This document shows positions 38,201 through 50,600 of a stretch of DNA of 64,000 nt, piece after piece (position 1 is the first letter of the stretch; the number at the start of each line of letters is the position of its first letter). Source of the stretch: Telmatactis stephensoni (lineage: Eukaryota > Cnidaria > Anthozoa > Actiniaria > Isophelliidae); assembly GCA_029948255.1 (NCBI GenBank), contig JALIZF010001567.1:1-64000 (forward strand), written 5' to 3'. Below the pieces are notes generated by a model that searched no databases, was not told the DNA's origin, and saw only the letters and a program-made list of their open reading frames with translations. The position numbers and the translations under genes were made by a program.

Positions 38201-39159
38201 CAGTGGATACAAAGACACAGCCTTTTTATTCAAAAGGAGGTATTCTGCGACCTTCCAATGTAGACAGCGATGAAAAACGTTTAAGAAGAGATCTTTTTGA
38301 CGGTTATGATCCAGCTTTAAGACCCGTTTTTAGGAAAGAAGACAATGTGACAGTGATACTGGGAGTGTCTGCACATCAAATAATTGATGTTGTGAGTAAA
38401 GCATTAGATGAACTATTTTATTAACAAAACAATGCAAACAAAAACATCATCGAAAGGTCTGGACTCGCGCTGCAGCATTCTCTAAAACATTGCACACAAC
38501 ACAGTTACACCGTGTATCCATCCCTGCAATGTTGCACGTAGTAGCTAGAACTCAATCCTAAACCTGCATTTTAGGGGTAGACACACGGTGCAACACTATG
38601 GTTGACGTTGCAGAAAATGTTGCATCGTGTTTCAGGGCCTTAAATGGGGACCACGATGAAATTATTGAAGTAACGTAGTGACGGATATAAATGCATATGA
38701 GAGAACTGTTTGGAATTAAAAAGCCAAGAGAACAATAGAATTGAGTAAATGACGTCACTTACTAACACTTTTGTTGCTTAATTCAGTAATAATTTCGATT
38801 TCTTTTCAATATGAATAAAATGTGTTGCTTTGTGATTATAAAATAGTAGGTTCAACTGAGTTTTTACGGATAGCATGAAGTGCGTTTGAACGCATTTTCT
38901 CTTCAAGACGGCTTCGTGCTGACCCAGTTTTTAGGACATCTTCAAATTTCGTCGTCGTCCCACTTTAAGAAGATACTCTAAGAAAAGAATATTCTCGGAG
39001 AAAACAAGTCATGTAAGTTTGTTTGACTGTAGGACGAAAAGAATCAAATAATAAAAACAAGTTTATGGATACGTCAGGTAAGGTGCCACTCCAGAATTTT
39101 GTCGTGCAGTTCCTTTCTCATAACTGTGATCTATCTAGTAAAATATTTACTGCAATCAG

Positions 39160-39206
<47 letters not shown>

Positions 39207-42057
39207 GTCAACCAACCAATCAATTTATTTATTAACTTTATGGCCTTCGAGTAAGTTGCCCTTCAATCCGAGCTAGCTAGAGGCTCATGTATAAAACCTA
39301 TGACAAAATTAAAATGATAGAAATATACAAATAAATACCACAAGATATATAATACATAACATGAAAAAGATAAATATATGAATAAATTACGAAATCGACT
39401 TAACATTGTGTTGTGATGCTAACAGATCTGGTATAATCCTTTTCTGAGATGGAATACCAGTTACTATGGAGGAATTTCAGAAATGAACGTTAATCCAAGT
39501 CAAGTGTGGAAACCCGATCTTGTGCTGTACAACAAGTAAGGATCGATTGTCAGTGACCTCGCCCACAACGCATTACATTTTTGTAGCTTTTTTTTTTTTT
39601 TTTTAATCTGCTACAATCACTCTTTTAATTTCTAGTGCTGATTCAAGTACAGACGGCTCTTTAGAGAGCTTCAAGACGAGAATCAAAATTTCAAGTGATG
39701 GTAAAAACATGTGGCTGGCGCCTGTTATTTTCTCAAGTTCTTGTAAAATCAGAATACAGTATTTTCCCTTTGATCAGCAGGTATATGGTATATTGAGGTA
39801 TTATGATTAATATTATTATTATATAAATCATTATTGTTATTATTATTTAGGTATATATTATATCAAGGTATATATATTATATTAAGGAAATATGCTACAT
39901 TAAACTAAATATTACATTCAGAAGGTGCCGCTACATGACGTAAAAAGAGTAAATAGCCTGTTTGAACTTGCAGTATAACTGTCTATAGCAAAACAAGCTG
40001 TGTTCATGCTTACATGTGATCTCTTTCCTCAAAATCTTTTCACAGGACAAACGATGGTGAATGCTTTTGTTTTGCCATCAATAGCTCTCCAAGTCTTCTA
40101 ACAAATGAAACTAAACGCTTATACATCAAAGAACTTCAAAGCATTTATATCAAAATGTACTTTTTTCTTTTCAATTTTTAGTTTTGCAAGCTTAAGTTTG
40201 GATCCTGGACATTTGATGGTTTTCAGTTAGATATGAAGCCCGAGGCCCCCTCCGCTGCTACTGGCAAATTTCAGGATAACGGAGAATGGGATCTACTTGG
40301 TGTTCCTTCCAAACGAAACGTGGAATACTACGATTGTTGCGACGCTCCGTATCCAGACATCACGTTCACCATTCACATAAAACGACGAGTCTTGTTCTTT
40401 CTCTTTAATCTTATTATTCCATGCTTGGTCATTGTACGTAAGTGGAGTTTTAACCATTACCTGACAGTAGTTATTGCGCATGCTTGTCATTATGGCCCAA
40501 AGAGCTTTATTAGGCCGGATTGTGGGACACGCACGTCACCTTATTGACGTGTTGCCCCGCGCTTTTGGGTAATCGTCGAGTTTCGATAGAGACCACTGCG
40601 CTTCCTGACAAAAGGCACAATTATGGAGGGTTAGCCTCCTTTTCAAGAAAAACCAATGAGATTTAAGTCAGTTTTTGTTTATTGTCAACAATTTAAATTA
40701 TATTGTGAATAATTTACTCTGATTGTAGGCTAACCCCGGATTTGTCTGTGTGGTTTAATTTTGTAGCAGTATCATCAAACTTGAAAAAGGTCTTTTTTGC
40801 TCGCTGAAAATTATGCATATTTACCATACATCTGTATACGATGCGCCGAGGTCGTCGTATAATCAAAGGAGACTGGAATGCGTTCTGAAAATACCACAAG
40901 AGATAATCGATTTATAATAACTGATTCTTGTTATTTCTTTAATAGTGCTGACGTCGTTATCTTTTTATCTACCTCCTGATTCTGGTGAAAGAATCTCAGT
41001 TGTTATTACCAACCTACTAGCAATGACCGTATTCATGTTAATCGTTGCCGAACTTTTACCGCCGACGTCCGACGAAGTATCGATTATTAGTGTCTTCTAC
41101 TCCTGCTGTATATTCGAGGTCAGTCTGTGATTCAACGTGATTTAATTCTCGGCGGTACGACGTAATTACTACGATATTCAGGCTTTCTTAAGGACTAATG
41201 TCCCAAACCACCCATGCACTCTGAATTGACGCGTTGGTGTGGGTATCTGCTTGGCAAACCCTCGTAATAGTGGGGAAAAGGTTCGCGCATACAATGTTCT
41301 TAAAATTTCTCCCATTTGATCCACTATTCCCCCCCCCCCCCCCCCCCCCTCGAATAAACGACTGGAAATTCAAAGCTAATTTGACCCTTTCTTTTTCACG
41401 AAGGTTGGGATCGCTCTTCTTGGTACATGTGTTGTCTTAAAGTACCATTTTTGCAGTACCTATGTACATAAAATGCCCAACTGGGTTCGTTGTGTTGTGA
41501 TTCAAGGCTTAGGGCGGTTGTTCTGTAAGCTTCCCAAAGACGCCAATATCCCGCCATTTTGTAAAACTTTGACTAAAGACCGCGGTAAACGAGATCATTC
41601 TATGACAGACGGTCTTATGCCTCGCAACGATTCCCTTTCTCACAGAAATACCCTTAAAGACCGTCGGTTTATGGCACTTAAAACACTGTCGAATTCCGAA
41701 CGTGGATCAAACGCAAGCATGAACACTAAACTTGACGAGGACACAAGAAGTCGTGGCACACCGTACTCCACCCACAAATTAGATGACTTGATGAGCGAAC
41801 CTGCTTGCGATCGTAGCGTTATTGCACATGCAATACTTGGCAAACAAGAGATTATGTCGAGAAATTTAGAAGTCCTGGCGAATTCAGCAAAGGATAACGA
41901 GGAAGATGCAAAAGCTAAAGAAGAGTGGCAGCTTGCGGCGTCTATTTTGGACAACTTCTTCTGCTGGGTGTTTCTGTTGAGCATTGTCATCTCGTCATTT
42001 GTTTTGTACATTCGCATAAGAGAAGCAAGTTTGATAGATCAAAGTAACGCCGATTAA
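35258..42057 (+). CDS. Nicotinic acetylcholine receptor-like subunit, alpha type (gene 2), intact
   Basis: Eight exons: 35258-35345, 38129-38391, 39033-39077, 39426-39535, 39636-39780, 40182-40437, 40946-41118 and 41404-42057. All junctions are GT-AG, phases match and the total is 577 codons plus stop. Signal peptide MDCQHLVCLCSLVVIGLF; an unusual Ser/Thr/Pro-rich N-terminal stretch of about 40 residues; DEKRLRRDLFDGYDPALRP; loop D DEKNQIIKTSLWIRQ; loop A QVWKPDLVLYN; Cys-loop SSSC with 13 residues to the next Cys; loop B KFGSWTFDG; loop C YYDCCDAPYP (vicinal Cys, alpha type); M1 LFFLFNLIIPCLVIVLLTSL; M2 GERISVVITNLLAMTVFMLI with Glu at -1' and no Pro at -2', so cation selective; M3; a cytoplasmic loop of about 140 residues; M4 about WVFLLSIVISSFVLYI. 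The last exon joins M3, loop and M4 with no intron, unlike genes 1 and 3. The ligand is presumably acetylcholine, which the sequence cannot prove. Confidence 0.92.
39157..39207. repeat. (AATC)n microsatellite
   Basis: About 12 copies of CAAT/AATC in the intron after the 45-base exon of receptor gene 2. Confidence 0.95.
41330..41349. repeat. Poly-C tract
   Basis: About 20 consecutive C in the last intron of receptor gene 2, roughly 55 bases before the acceptor. The exact length is prone to sequencing error. Confidence 0.9.
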
Positions 42058-42136
42058 CTGCTCAGAGTCCCTGATGTCGTAAAATGGATCACGTGTACAT
42101 GGAATTAAGGGGTTTAGGATTAGAAACGTCACATGG

Positions 42137-42142
42137 AATAAA
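42137..42142 (+). promoter_or_regulatory. Candidate polyadenylation signal, receptor gene 2
   Basis: AATAAA 80 bases after the stop codon, a usual distance for a short 3' UTR. Confidence 0.45.
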
Positions 42143-43520
42143 TGAAGAAATAATTCTTTAGTTCGTTCAAAATAGACAAAATAAGTTCAATTAAGTGATA
42201 GATTCCATGGGTGCTACATGGTGTATATACAGTGTATATACAGCAATCAATCTGATGCATATTGTGATTGGTTGAATCTTACATTGCTGTGAGAAAGAAG
42301 GGTGATATGTTGATTTCCTAGGGTCTTGATTCAAATGATTCGGGACATTAATAATCTACATTGGTTGGTCATTTATTAATGCCGGCAAAATTCTTGACCA
42401 TGTCTTATTTATCAATTACTCAAATCCATACAATAAGAATTGCTTTATGCTGGTATTCACTAGCGACGCAAGCACTAGCAAAAAAGAAATTCTTTTATCC
42501 CTGTACTTGCGTCGTAGTGAAAACCAGGCCTTGTAATTACATTGAAGAGCTGAATAATAAAGCAGGTTGTCTCTCGGTTGAAGTTATATTTCTTTTACTG
42601 TCTGCATGCCTTCGATTCTCTCTCTACAATACCTACACTAATGGCTGTGTTTGTTTAAAGTCAACTGTACATGGATTTTACAAAAAAAAGGTAATTGCTT
42701 AATTATTCCAACCTACCTTTTAAGATCTTCAGTTTCACTAAATTTGTCATTTTTTTTTCAGAAAAATACCAACATTTTCAAACCAAACACTTCTACCGCA
42801 AGAGACACTGTACTCAAATAAGTTTTCATCGAAAACATGCTATAGGTGCTCACGACTATTGTCAGTGGCAATAGTTTGCTGAAAGTACGCAGGAAAAAAA
42901 GGGATTTCTTATATGAATCTCTAATGCAAGAGACATATAAATTGTCGATCGACTTCAGTTGATTACCTTACTTTGTACGGATTACACTAGACGACATAGC
43001 GTCATTCAGATCAAAAAGTCTTTCTCGTAGCCACTTTATTGTTACTCTGTTCCATTTTTAAAAGAACCAATTGAAAATTGAACATCGCATTTTCGCTTGA
43101 ATATTTCTTCTCTGCGCAATAAACGAAAAAGAAAACTTTCCTTCGGGCAGAGGTTTCGCATTTTTCTTGACATAAATATACAAGGCTGTTGCCGTGAGTC
43201 ATTCTTACTGGCATTTATCCTACGCTTTGCTCTAGCAAATGATGCTGTATTAATTGCTGGGTTGCATGTGATGTCAGGGCAGCCATCTTGGATGAACTTC
43301 AACAAAATATCATTAGCGTCTGTTTTTTGCTCATCCGTTTTGTATTGCATTGGAAAGGTTGTAATCCATCAAGACTGAGGGAGGCAATGTCAATTAGCAC
43401 AGAGAGACGGCAACTATAAGACCTCTAACACAACGATAGCAGGTGAAAATGTATGCATGATAAGGCAGTGAATGAGAATCGTTCGTTCTTGATCTTCCTT
43501 CGGTCATCATTTTCTTTCAC
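42143..43520. other. Intergenic, no gene recognised
   Basis: AT-rich sequence downstream of receptor gene 2 with no supported exon. Overlapping frames around 43011-43378 on both strands have no recognisable domain. Confidence 0.4.
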
Positions 43521-43528
43521 CTTAATGT

Positions 43529-43665
43529 TTAGATTCTGATTGTTTCAATTAGTGGTCACATGGTCGACGTATAGTATTTAGTATATATAGTATTAGTAGT
43601 TATATGGTATTTAGATTCTGATTGGTTCAATTAGCAGTCACATGGTCAACGTATAGTATTTAGGT
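43529..43665. repeat. Local direct duplication of about 55 bp
   Basis: TTTAGATTCTGATTG-TTCAATTAG-GTCACATGGTC-ACGTATAGTATTTAG occurs at about 43529-43583 and again at 43610-43664 with four mismatches. Confidence 0.85.
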
Positions 43666-43722
43666 TCTTTGTCAATTGTCTGTTCAATTTTCACTTAAAG
43701 GTTTTTCACATCTCCACACCAT

Positions 43723-44245
43723 TTACAGATGACTGATGTACAAGGACGGATGCAACGTTATAGCAATTCGAAACCATTCAGAGAATAATTTTGGAAAAGT
43801 ATCGAGTAGAAACTGAAGGCCAAAAGTCATCTCAGGAGGGGATACGCAGGTATTTATAGTCATTCGCTGGCCGAAATCCGGCACTGCAGCAGATAGCGTC
43901 AAATTAGACGCTGCATGTAATATAACGTGTGATGGATGGGACTGAAGATCTTGTGCAATTTCCTCTGCAATTTTTCCTGGAAATGTCATCTTTTTTACAG
44001 GGTTTTTTTTTTGATAGTTTTTAGGGACTATATACTTTACAATTGAGTCACCAATTATTATCACAGAACGCTGCCGCTCTTTGTTGTTATTAGAGGTCTT
44101 GAAGGTATAATTACCCTGTTGATCTAGTCGATCGATTTCATTTAAGGTCTCGGAGGTGTTACCCTGTCGCTCAAATTGCTCATTTTCACGAGATGTAGAA
44201 TTCGGTGGAGAGAAATTGGCATTACCAGTGTTTGAACCGTCAACA
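43723..44245 (-). pseudogene. Non-LTR retrotransposon ORF1-like remnant with SGNH-hydrolase-like motif
   Basis: The minus-strand frame is open from about 44245 and has a polar N-terminal part followed by RSVIIIGDSIVKYIV, KKMTFPGKIAEEIAQDLQ and HPSHVILHAASN. GDS near the start, a PG turn, and HVILHAG-N (here HAASN) is the pattern of SGNH/GDSL-like domains in ORF1 proteins of CR1-type LINEs. The later part loses similarity, so it is a truncated copy. The GTN box is altered (ASN), which also argues against function. Confidence 0.55.
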
Positions 44246-44432
44246 TGAAAATGTTAACCAAGAGAAAATCAATTAGTGAACTAGGGAGAAATTAATGTAA
44301 TATCTGATGAAGATATGTTGGATTTTCATGTTTTAGCCAATGAGATGGATGGGTTAAACAATATAGAATTAGCACCTTTCTCCATTCCGTGCATTAGTGA
44401 TGCCTACCTCTTATTCGGACCCATTACATTAC

Positions 44433-46320
44433 TTAAGGTGGCTCGACCCAATTTTCAAGTAGAGCTACCAGTCGTCTTTGAGTGAAAACTGTGTGTTCAT
44501 GAGCAGTCTGATAGTAAATTACATATTACACCCTTACCAGACAAAGATCAAAGTTTATGATGACGTATGTTATATGGAGATCGGCGCTATTATGGCGACG
44601 CCTTAAAAGAATTCCCCTTTTTACACATTCTCGAGTTTAATGAGTTCTAGGCTTATTCTTGAAAAATGCTCTTGTGATCTTGTAGTTAACTTCATTGCCT
44701 TTAGCTCTAGCGAATTAAATCAAATTCTGAGAGAGCGTTTTCGAAATATCATCGATGAGAGATTTTAACTGCAAAAATCGAGCGTAAACAAAACAACTTT
44801 TTAAATCTCCTACAATTAAAAAGAAAGTAGCACATCTAAGTTAATTTTTCATCTCAAATTGTTATAAAGATATCAAATTTGGCTGCCGAAAGAGACGAGA
44901 GAAATCACATTAATTGATATTGAGAAAAGTGAGCCGAACTCATGTATATGGACATGCTGAATTTGCTTCTGTTGCCCAAATTTCGCTCTATTGTTACATA
45001 AACTGCAATACTTAAAGATCCCTTCGATAAATATTGTTTAAAAATTAGTATGGTTTAGTTTAGGTAATAGTTGATATGATATAGCGTTTTCAAATTCATT
45101 GAATCATTTTACGGCTGTAAAATATTAGCCTCAAATCAGTATATTTTTCAGCCGGATACAGTGGTCGACAGCTCATTAATGCATGATGTAGCTCTTTTGT
45201 TTTAGTTTGTCATGTTTTCGTGCATTCTAGCACCTGATGCAAATTGCGGAACGTTTCAATACTTTCCGATCACTCTTCCGAGATATGGTAATCGCTAGAA
45301 AGAAACTTTTTAACTGTACATTTCTTTGCAGCATGTCAGCACATCATTCTATTTTTACTTTGTCTCCCCATGATTCTGCTTTTGACGAGTTTCCATCTGC
45401 AGTTGTGTGACAAAAAGTTTCTTTCCTTTTTGGCATTCTTATGTATATTTAGTTTTAGCAATTACCATATTTCGGAAGAGTGCTCGGAAGGTAATGAAGC
45501 GTTCCGTAATTTGCACCAAGTGTTGGAATGCATGAAAACACGACAAACTAAAACAAAAGAGCTACATCATGCATTAATGAGCTGTCGACCACTGTATCCG
45601 GCTGAAAAATATACTGATTTGAGGCTAATATTTTACAGCCGTAAAATGATTCAATGAATTTGAAAACGCTATATCATATCAACTATTACCTAAACTAAAC
45701 CATACTAATTTTTAAACAATATTTATCGAAGGGATCTTTAAGTATTGCAGTTTATGTAACAATAGAGCGAAATTTGGGCAACAGAAGCAAATTCAGCATG
45801 TCCATATACATGAGTTCGGCTCACTTTTCTCAATATCAATTAATGTGATTTCTCTCGTCTCTTTCGGCAGCCAAATTTGATATCTTTACAACAATTTGAG
45901 ATGAAAAATTAACTTAGATGTGCTACTTTCTTTTTAATTGTAGGAGATTTAAAAAGTTATTTTGTTTACGCTCGATTTTTGCAGTTAAAATCTCTCATCG
46001 ATGATATTTCGAAAACGCTCTCTCAGAATTTGATTTAATTCGCTAGAGCTAAAGGCAATGAAGTTAACTACAAGATCACAAGAGCATTTTTCAAGAATAA
46101 GCCTAGAACTCATTAAACTCGAGAATGTGTAAAAAGGGGAATTCTTTTAAGGCGTCGCCATAATAGCGCCGATCTCCATATAACATACGTCATCATAAAC
46201 TTTGATCTTTGTCTGGTAAGGGTGTAATATGTAATTTACTATTAGACTGCTCATGAAAAAATAGTTTTCACTCAAAGACGATTGGTAGCTCTACTTGAAA
46301 ATTGGGTCGAGCCACCTTAA
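44433..46320. mobile_element. Giant foldback palindrome, about 1.9 kb, TTAA-bounded
   Basis: The left arm (44433 to about 45312) and right arm (about 45412 to 46320) are inverted copies of about 0.9 kb around a loop of about 100 bp. Both ends read TTAAGGTGGCTCGACCCAAT from the outside. The outer roughly 750 bp differ at only a few positions. The inner 130 bp are visibly more diverged and contain an insertion of about 30 bp in the right arm. TTAA at both edges suggests piggyBac-type insertion. No transposase is encoded, and the open frame at 45370-45657 has no recognisable domain. Confidence 0.9.
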
Positions 46321-47625
46321 ACCTGCAGATGTTAGGTAATGACAAACCGTAAACTATGAATCGGACGAAAAACGTCTCATTCAATCTTGGGATCTCGCCT
46401 TTCTCTAAATAATTCGTGAATTAATTTGCAATCCACAAGCTAAAATCGACACATGAGTCAGGAAAGTGCTTTATACAGGAACGCGTTGCACTGTTTTGGT
46501 CGTGATGATATTTTCATTTCAGTTCAATCATTGTTATGAATAGACTACGTAAAGGTTTTAAGCGAGGAGTTCCATCTTTTAATTCTTCATTCTGATGCAA
46601 ATACATTATCAGCTCATTGATATCAGATCTATGCGATACAAGATCATTCAGACTACTATACATATGACTTTCTTTGCTGAATTTTTTAAACGAAAACAGT
46701 TTCGGTCTCTTATCAATATAATTTGTCGTCATATGGTGTAATGCTACAATGTTGATTGAAATTTAAAACAGTATTTTGAGCAAATGAAAATTCAAGCAGA
46801 CTTATGTTGCCATCATATCTTTATCAATATTAATGTATTTAAATGTGCTTGTCAGTGACCCTTTACAAAACTGTGGTCACCACACTGAGCAAACGTGTCT
46901 GTTCTCTGTTTTACTCAATAGAAGACATTTGATGATGTAGAATTTCAAAGGACTGAAAACTTACACTTGTAAAAAAGAAAGACTAATGAATTAATCGAAG
47001 GGAAAGAATGATGTGAATGTAAAAATTCAAGGTAAGCATTAACATTCTTTCTCCTTTATTAGTTATGTCTGTAATATGTGTTCGCATGTGGGGAAGGCTT
47101 TCTTATACACATTAGCTTTTAAACACCTTTTTAGTCATGCTTAGTATAACAAAAAATTAATGTGTTTCGTGAAAGTCATTCAAGGTTACTGTCTTCTTTC
47201 ATCTAAAATTACGTCTAGAAAACAAAAAACAAAATAATCAAACAAACAAATAAATCAAATGACAAACAACGGAAAAAGGAATGAGTTCGAAATGAGAACT
47301 GAAATTTCATGGCGTAGCTTACTGTTAACAAATACTTAGATGTATGAACTAAATCAATCGATCAACCAATTACAAAACAATTATTGAAACCGACGATGTG
47401 ACAAACTTTTAATCCCAGTCAAGACTGAAGCAATTTCCTTGAGATGACCCGTTGAACGCATACACTTTCCTTGATTGTACACAGTCTTGCATGGCAAGCC
47501 AATATTTATTTCCCCATTTCCTCGCGATCAGGATATCAGGCTAGATGATGAGTGCAGCTGTTTGTTATAAATTGAATTTACTAACATATTATTTTCAAGA
47601 TTATTTCACTTTCAATCAAGACGAA
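46321..47625. other. Upstream region of receptor gene 3
   Basis: AT-rich, no gene recognised. 46855-46900 (CAGTGACCCTTTACAAAACTG, then GTCACCACACTGAG) resembles part of the LINE 3' end inserted at 25170-25215. The presumed promoter cannot be delimited. Confidence 0.35.
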
Positions 47626-50600
47626 ATGTACAAGTTGGCTTTGCTGATTTACATTTGGGTAATTATTGCTGTAACGTCAGCTAGAAAGGAAATAGGTAAG
47701 AACAAACGTTTACAGTGACACTCAAGTAAGTGAGTGAGTGAGAAGATTCGAAATCTAGGAGTGAAGAATAAGCCATGTCAGCAATTCTAACTTCGTTTCT
47801 CCACTGCACTAAACAATTAAGTATCGTTTCTTTGTTTACTGCAAGTTAAGATGTCCATGCTAGATTTACTTCTAGTAGAGTTTCCCTTTTTAACAATAGT
47901 TAAGACCCAGGCACAAGACGCAGCATTGTTGTACATAACGTTGCAGGAAAACTCACAGGAAATGTTGCATCATGTGTCCAGGCCTGACGGCTTCATCAGA
48001 CTATTTATGTTTTACACCTGTTCGCTGTCTTATGTAAGCTGTTCCTTCTATGCATGATAAAGATGAGTTAACATCTCATTCATTCTTCTACGTACTCAAC
48101 ACACGCACTTTTACGCTACAGAACAGGGTGCTAATCAAGTGACTAAGCAAAATACTGCATCATCTGAGTGCCACGTAAGTTTTAATAAAGGGGTGTTTTC
48201 TTTTCTTCGAAGCTATAGACAAAGATGAGGCAAGACTTCTTGATGATGTCTTTGGCATAACAAGCTATGATAAAAACTTACGGCCTGTGATGAAAAAGAG
48301 TCAAAATATATCTGTGACGTTTGGCCTGACTCTGAATCAAATCATGGACATGGTAACTAAACTCAAACAACATGATCGTTACCATTATATTTGTTGACGT
48401 GTCATTATACTCATTGTGTTTTCGTACATTATTCACAATAGCGCCAATGGATCCCCAACCCCCTACCAATGCACCTCTGTTGCTGGTCACAGAGAGGTTT
48501 CAGGTAGTGGGTACCAGACTTTCATATAGCAACATTGCAGAAGGGGGTGGGGCTGAGGGACTAGCCCTACTACGGGAATGGTTTAAATAAGTATAGCATT
48601 ATCGTTAATTGTTCATAACCACTCAAAGAAGTGCCTTCTGAGTTATCATCGAAAGGATTTTGCTAGGTATTTAAATGACTGACTTACCACTAGGCTAATC
48701 AACTGAGGGATTTGGAAGACAAAATAACCTAGTGTATCGTGTGAATGGACAGTATATTGTTGTGCAAATTACATGATCCATTGGCGCAGCTTGGAATACC
48801 TTGGACTTTGGTATAGAACTGGGTTCAAGCCCCACCGCTTTTATCTTTTTTTCTTTTCTTTTTTTTTTTTTTTCCATCATGATTATTTGTCTGTCAGCTT
48901 TGGTTCTAAATTAATGAGGTAGCAAATTCCTTTTCCACTGAAATAAGTTATCTTAAAAGCTTCATTGCTTTCAACAGATAGAGAAATACGAGATTCTACA
49001 ACTGAGTTTATATGTAAGACAGGTAAGGAAAGACAAATTCACCATTAACCATATGCACCTGACTATAGTTTCTGTGTATATTAATATCAGGGTCTTTTCA
49101 TATCTGGTATGTCTTGACCATATCTACACATAGGGGACTAGTATTAGTGTCCTGTTAAATTGTAGATTTCCGACCCCTCCCCTCCGCTCTCTTCCCCAGT
49201 CTCAAGTCGCCATCGTGTTCCATCTGGTTCTCTGCATTTATGTGCAAACGAGATATCATTCAAATATATTTGTAATCTTTTTAAGGCCTGGAATAATGCT
49301 TTTCTAACATGGAACAAATCCGAATATGGCGGTATCGAGAAAGTAAATGTTGATCCTCGTGAACTCTGGAAACCGGATATATATCTTTACAACAAGTAAG
49401 AACCAATGATATCAGTTGTATTGTCCGCTTTAAAAATATATATACTGTACTATTATAAATCTATATATTGTACTATTATAAATATATATATTGTAGTATT
49501 ATAAATATATATACTGTACTATTGTAAATATGTTATACCGCCCGGTTGGCTTAGTTGGTTGAACGCCGTTCTTCAGTGCGGAAGGCCGGAATTCCCTGGT
49601 TGGATCAACAGTAAGGGTCTTTAAATAACTGAGGAGAATTAGAAGGTGCTGCCTTTGTAATTGCATTTGCAAATGGTTAGACCTTCACGTCCTCTCGGAT
49701 AATACGGACATTAAACTGTAGGCCCTGTCTCCCATCCCTTCCTTAACCTGTATATGGGGGACATTAAAGAACCTGTTGAACTATTCGCAAAGAGTAGGGG
49801 ATTGTCGCCTGGTATGACAGTCTGTACTTGTAACAAACACTAAGCGAGCACATTCACATGGAATTTGCGCTATACAAAATCTAAAATGTCAAATTTTAAT
49901 TTTATACTTTTTCGTTCAACGACGTGGAAGAATTTGTCTCTTTTTATGATGAGGACAGGAGGTTTCTCATCTTAACATCTATTTTGGCTATGTTCACAGT
50001 GCTGACAGCAGTTCCGATGGATCTTTGTATGGGTTTAAAGCTAAAATCAAAGTTTCTTCAGATGGACGAAACGTTTGGATGGCTCCTACTATCCTGACAA
50101 GTTCCTGTAAGATTAATGTGAAATATTTTCCATTTGATCAACAGGTACGTAAATTCATCATCACCATCATCATTATCAACAACAACAACAGCAGCAGCAG
50201 CAACAACAACATGCGCGCCATACACTTTAGATCTAAAGAAATGTTTACACGCGGACATTATTTAGATGTCAGGAAAAATAATATAAGTTCTCCGCATTTG
50301 GTCTTGACTATGTATAATTTCTATTCAACTTCTCAAGAATTGCAAGCTAAAGTTTGGCTCGTGGAGCTACGACGCTGCTGGTGTAGACATCATTGCAGAA
50401 ACCCCTTCTGCTAATCTTAAAGACTACCAACAGAATGGAGAATGGGACCTGATTGATTTTCCATGTAAAAGAAATGCCAAGATGTACGTGTGCTGCCCTA
50501 ATCCATTTACTGATGTTACTTGTACACTTCAAATTAGAAGGAGGACTGGGTACTACTGGTTCAACCTGATTATACCCTGTATGCTGATAACTGGTACGTG

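Noticed and set aside
39023..39235. 70-residue frame with repeated SINQ
   Set aside because: It runs through the true 45-base exon but then continues into the intronic (AATC)n microsatellite. The donor at 39078 ends the coding part.
45370..45657. 95-residue frame in the palindrome
   Set aside because: It spans the loop and one arm of the foldback and has no domain or splice context. The hydrophobic start is explained by T-rich sequence.
48122..48174. Possible extra exon in gene 3 with acceptor CTACAG and donor CAC|GTAAGT
   Set aside because: Its 53 bases would shift the frame into exon 48213-48352. Direct joining of 47695 to 48213 keeps the phase. It could still be a rare or non-productive form.
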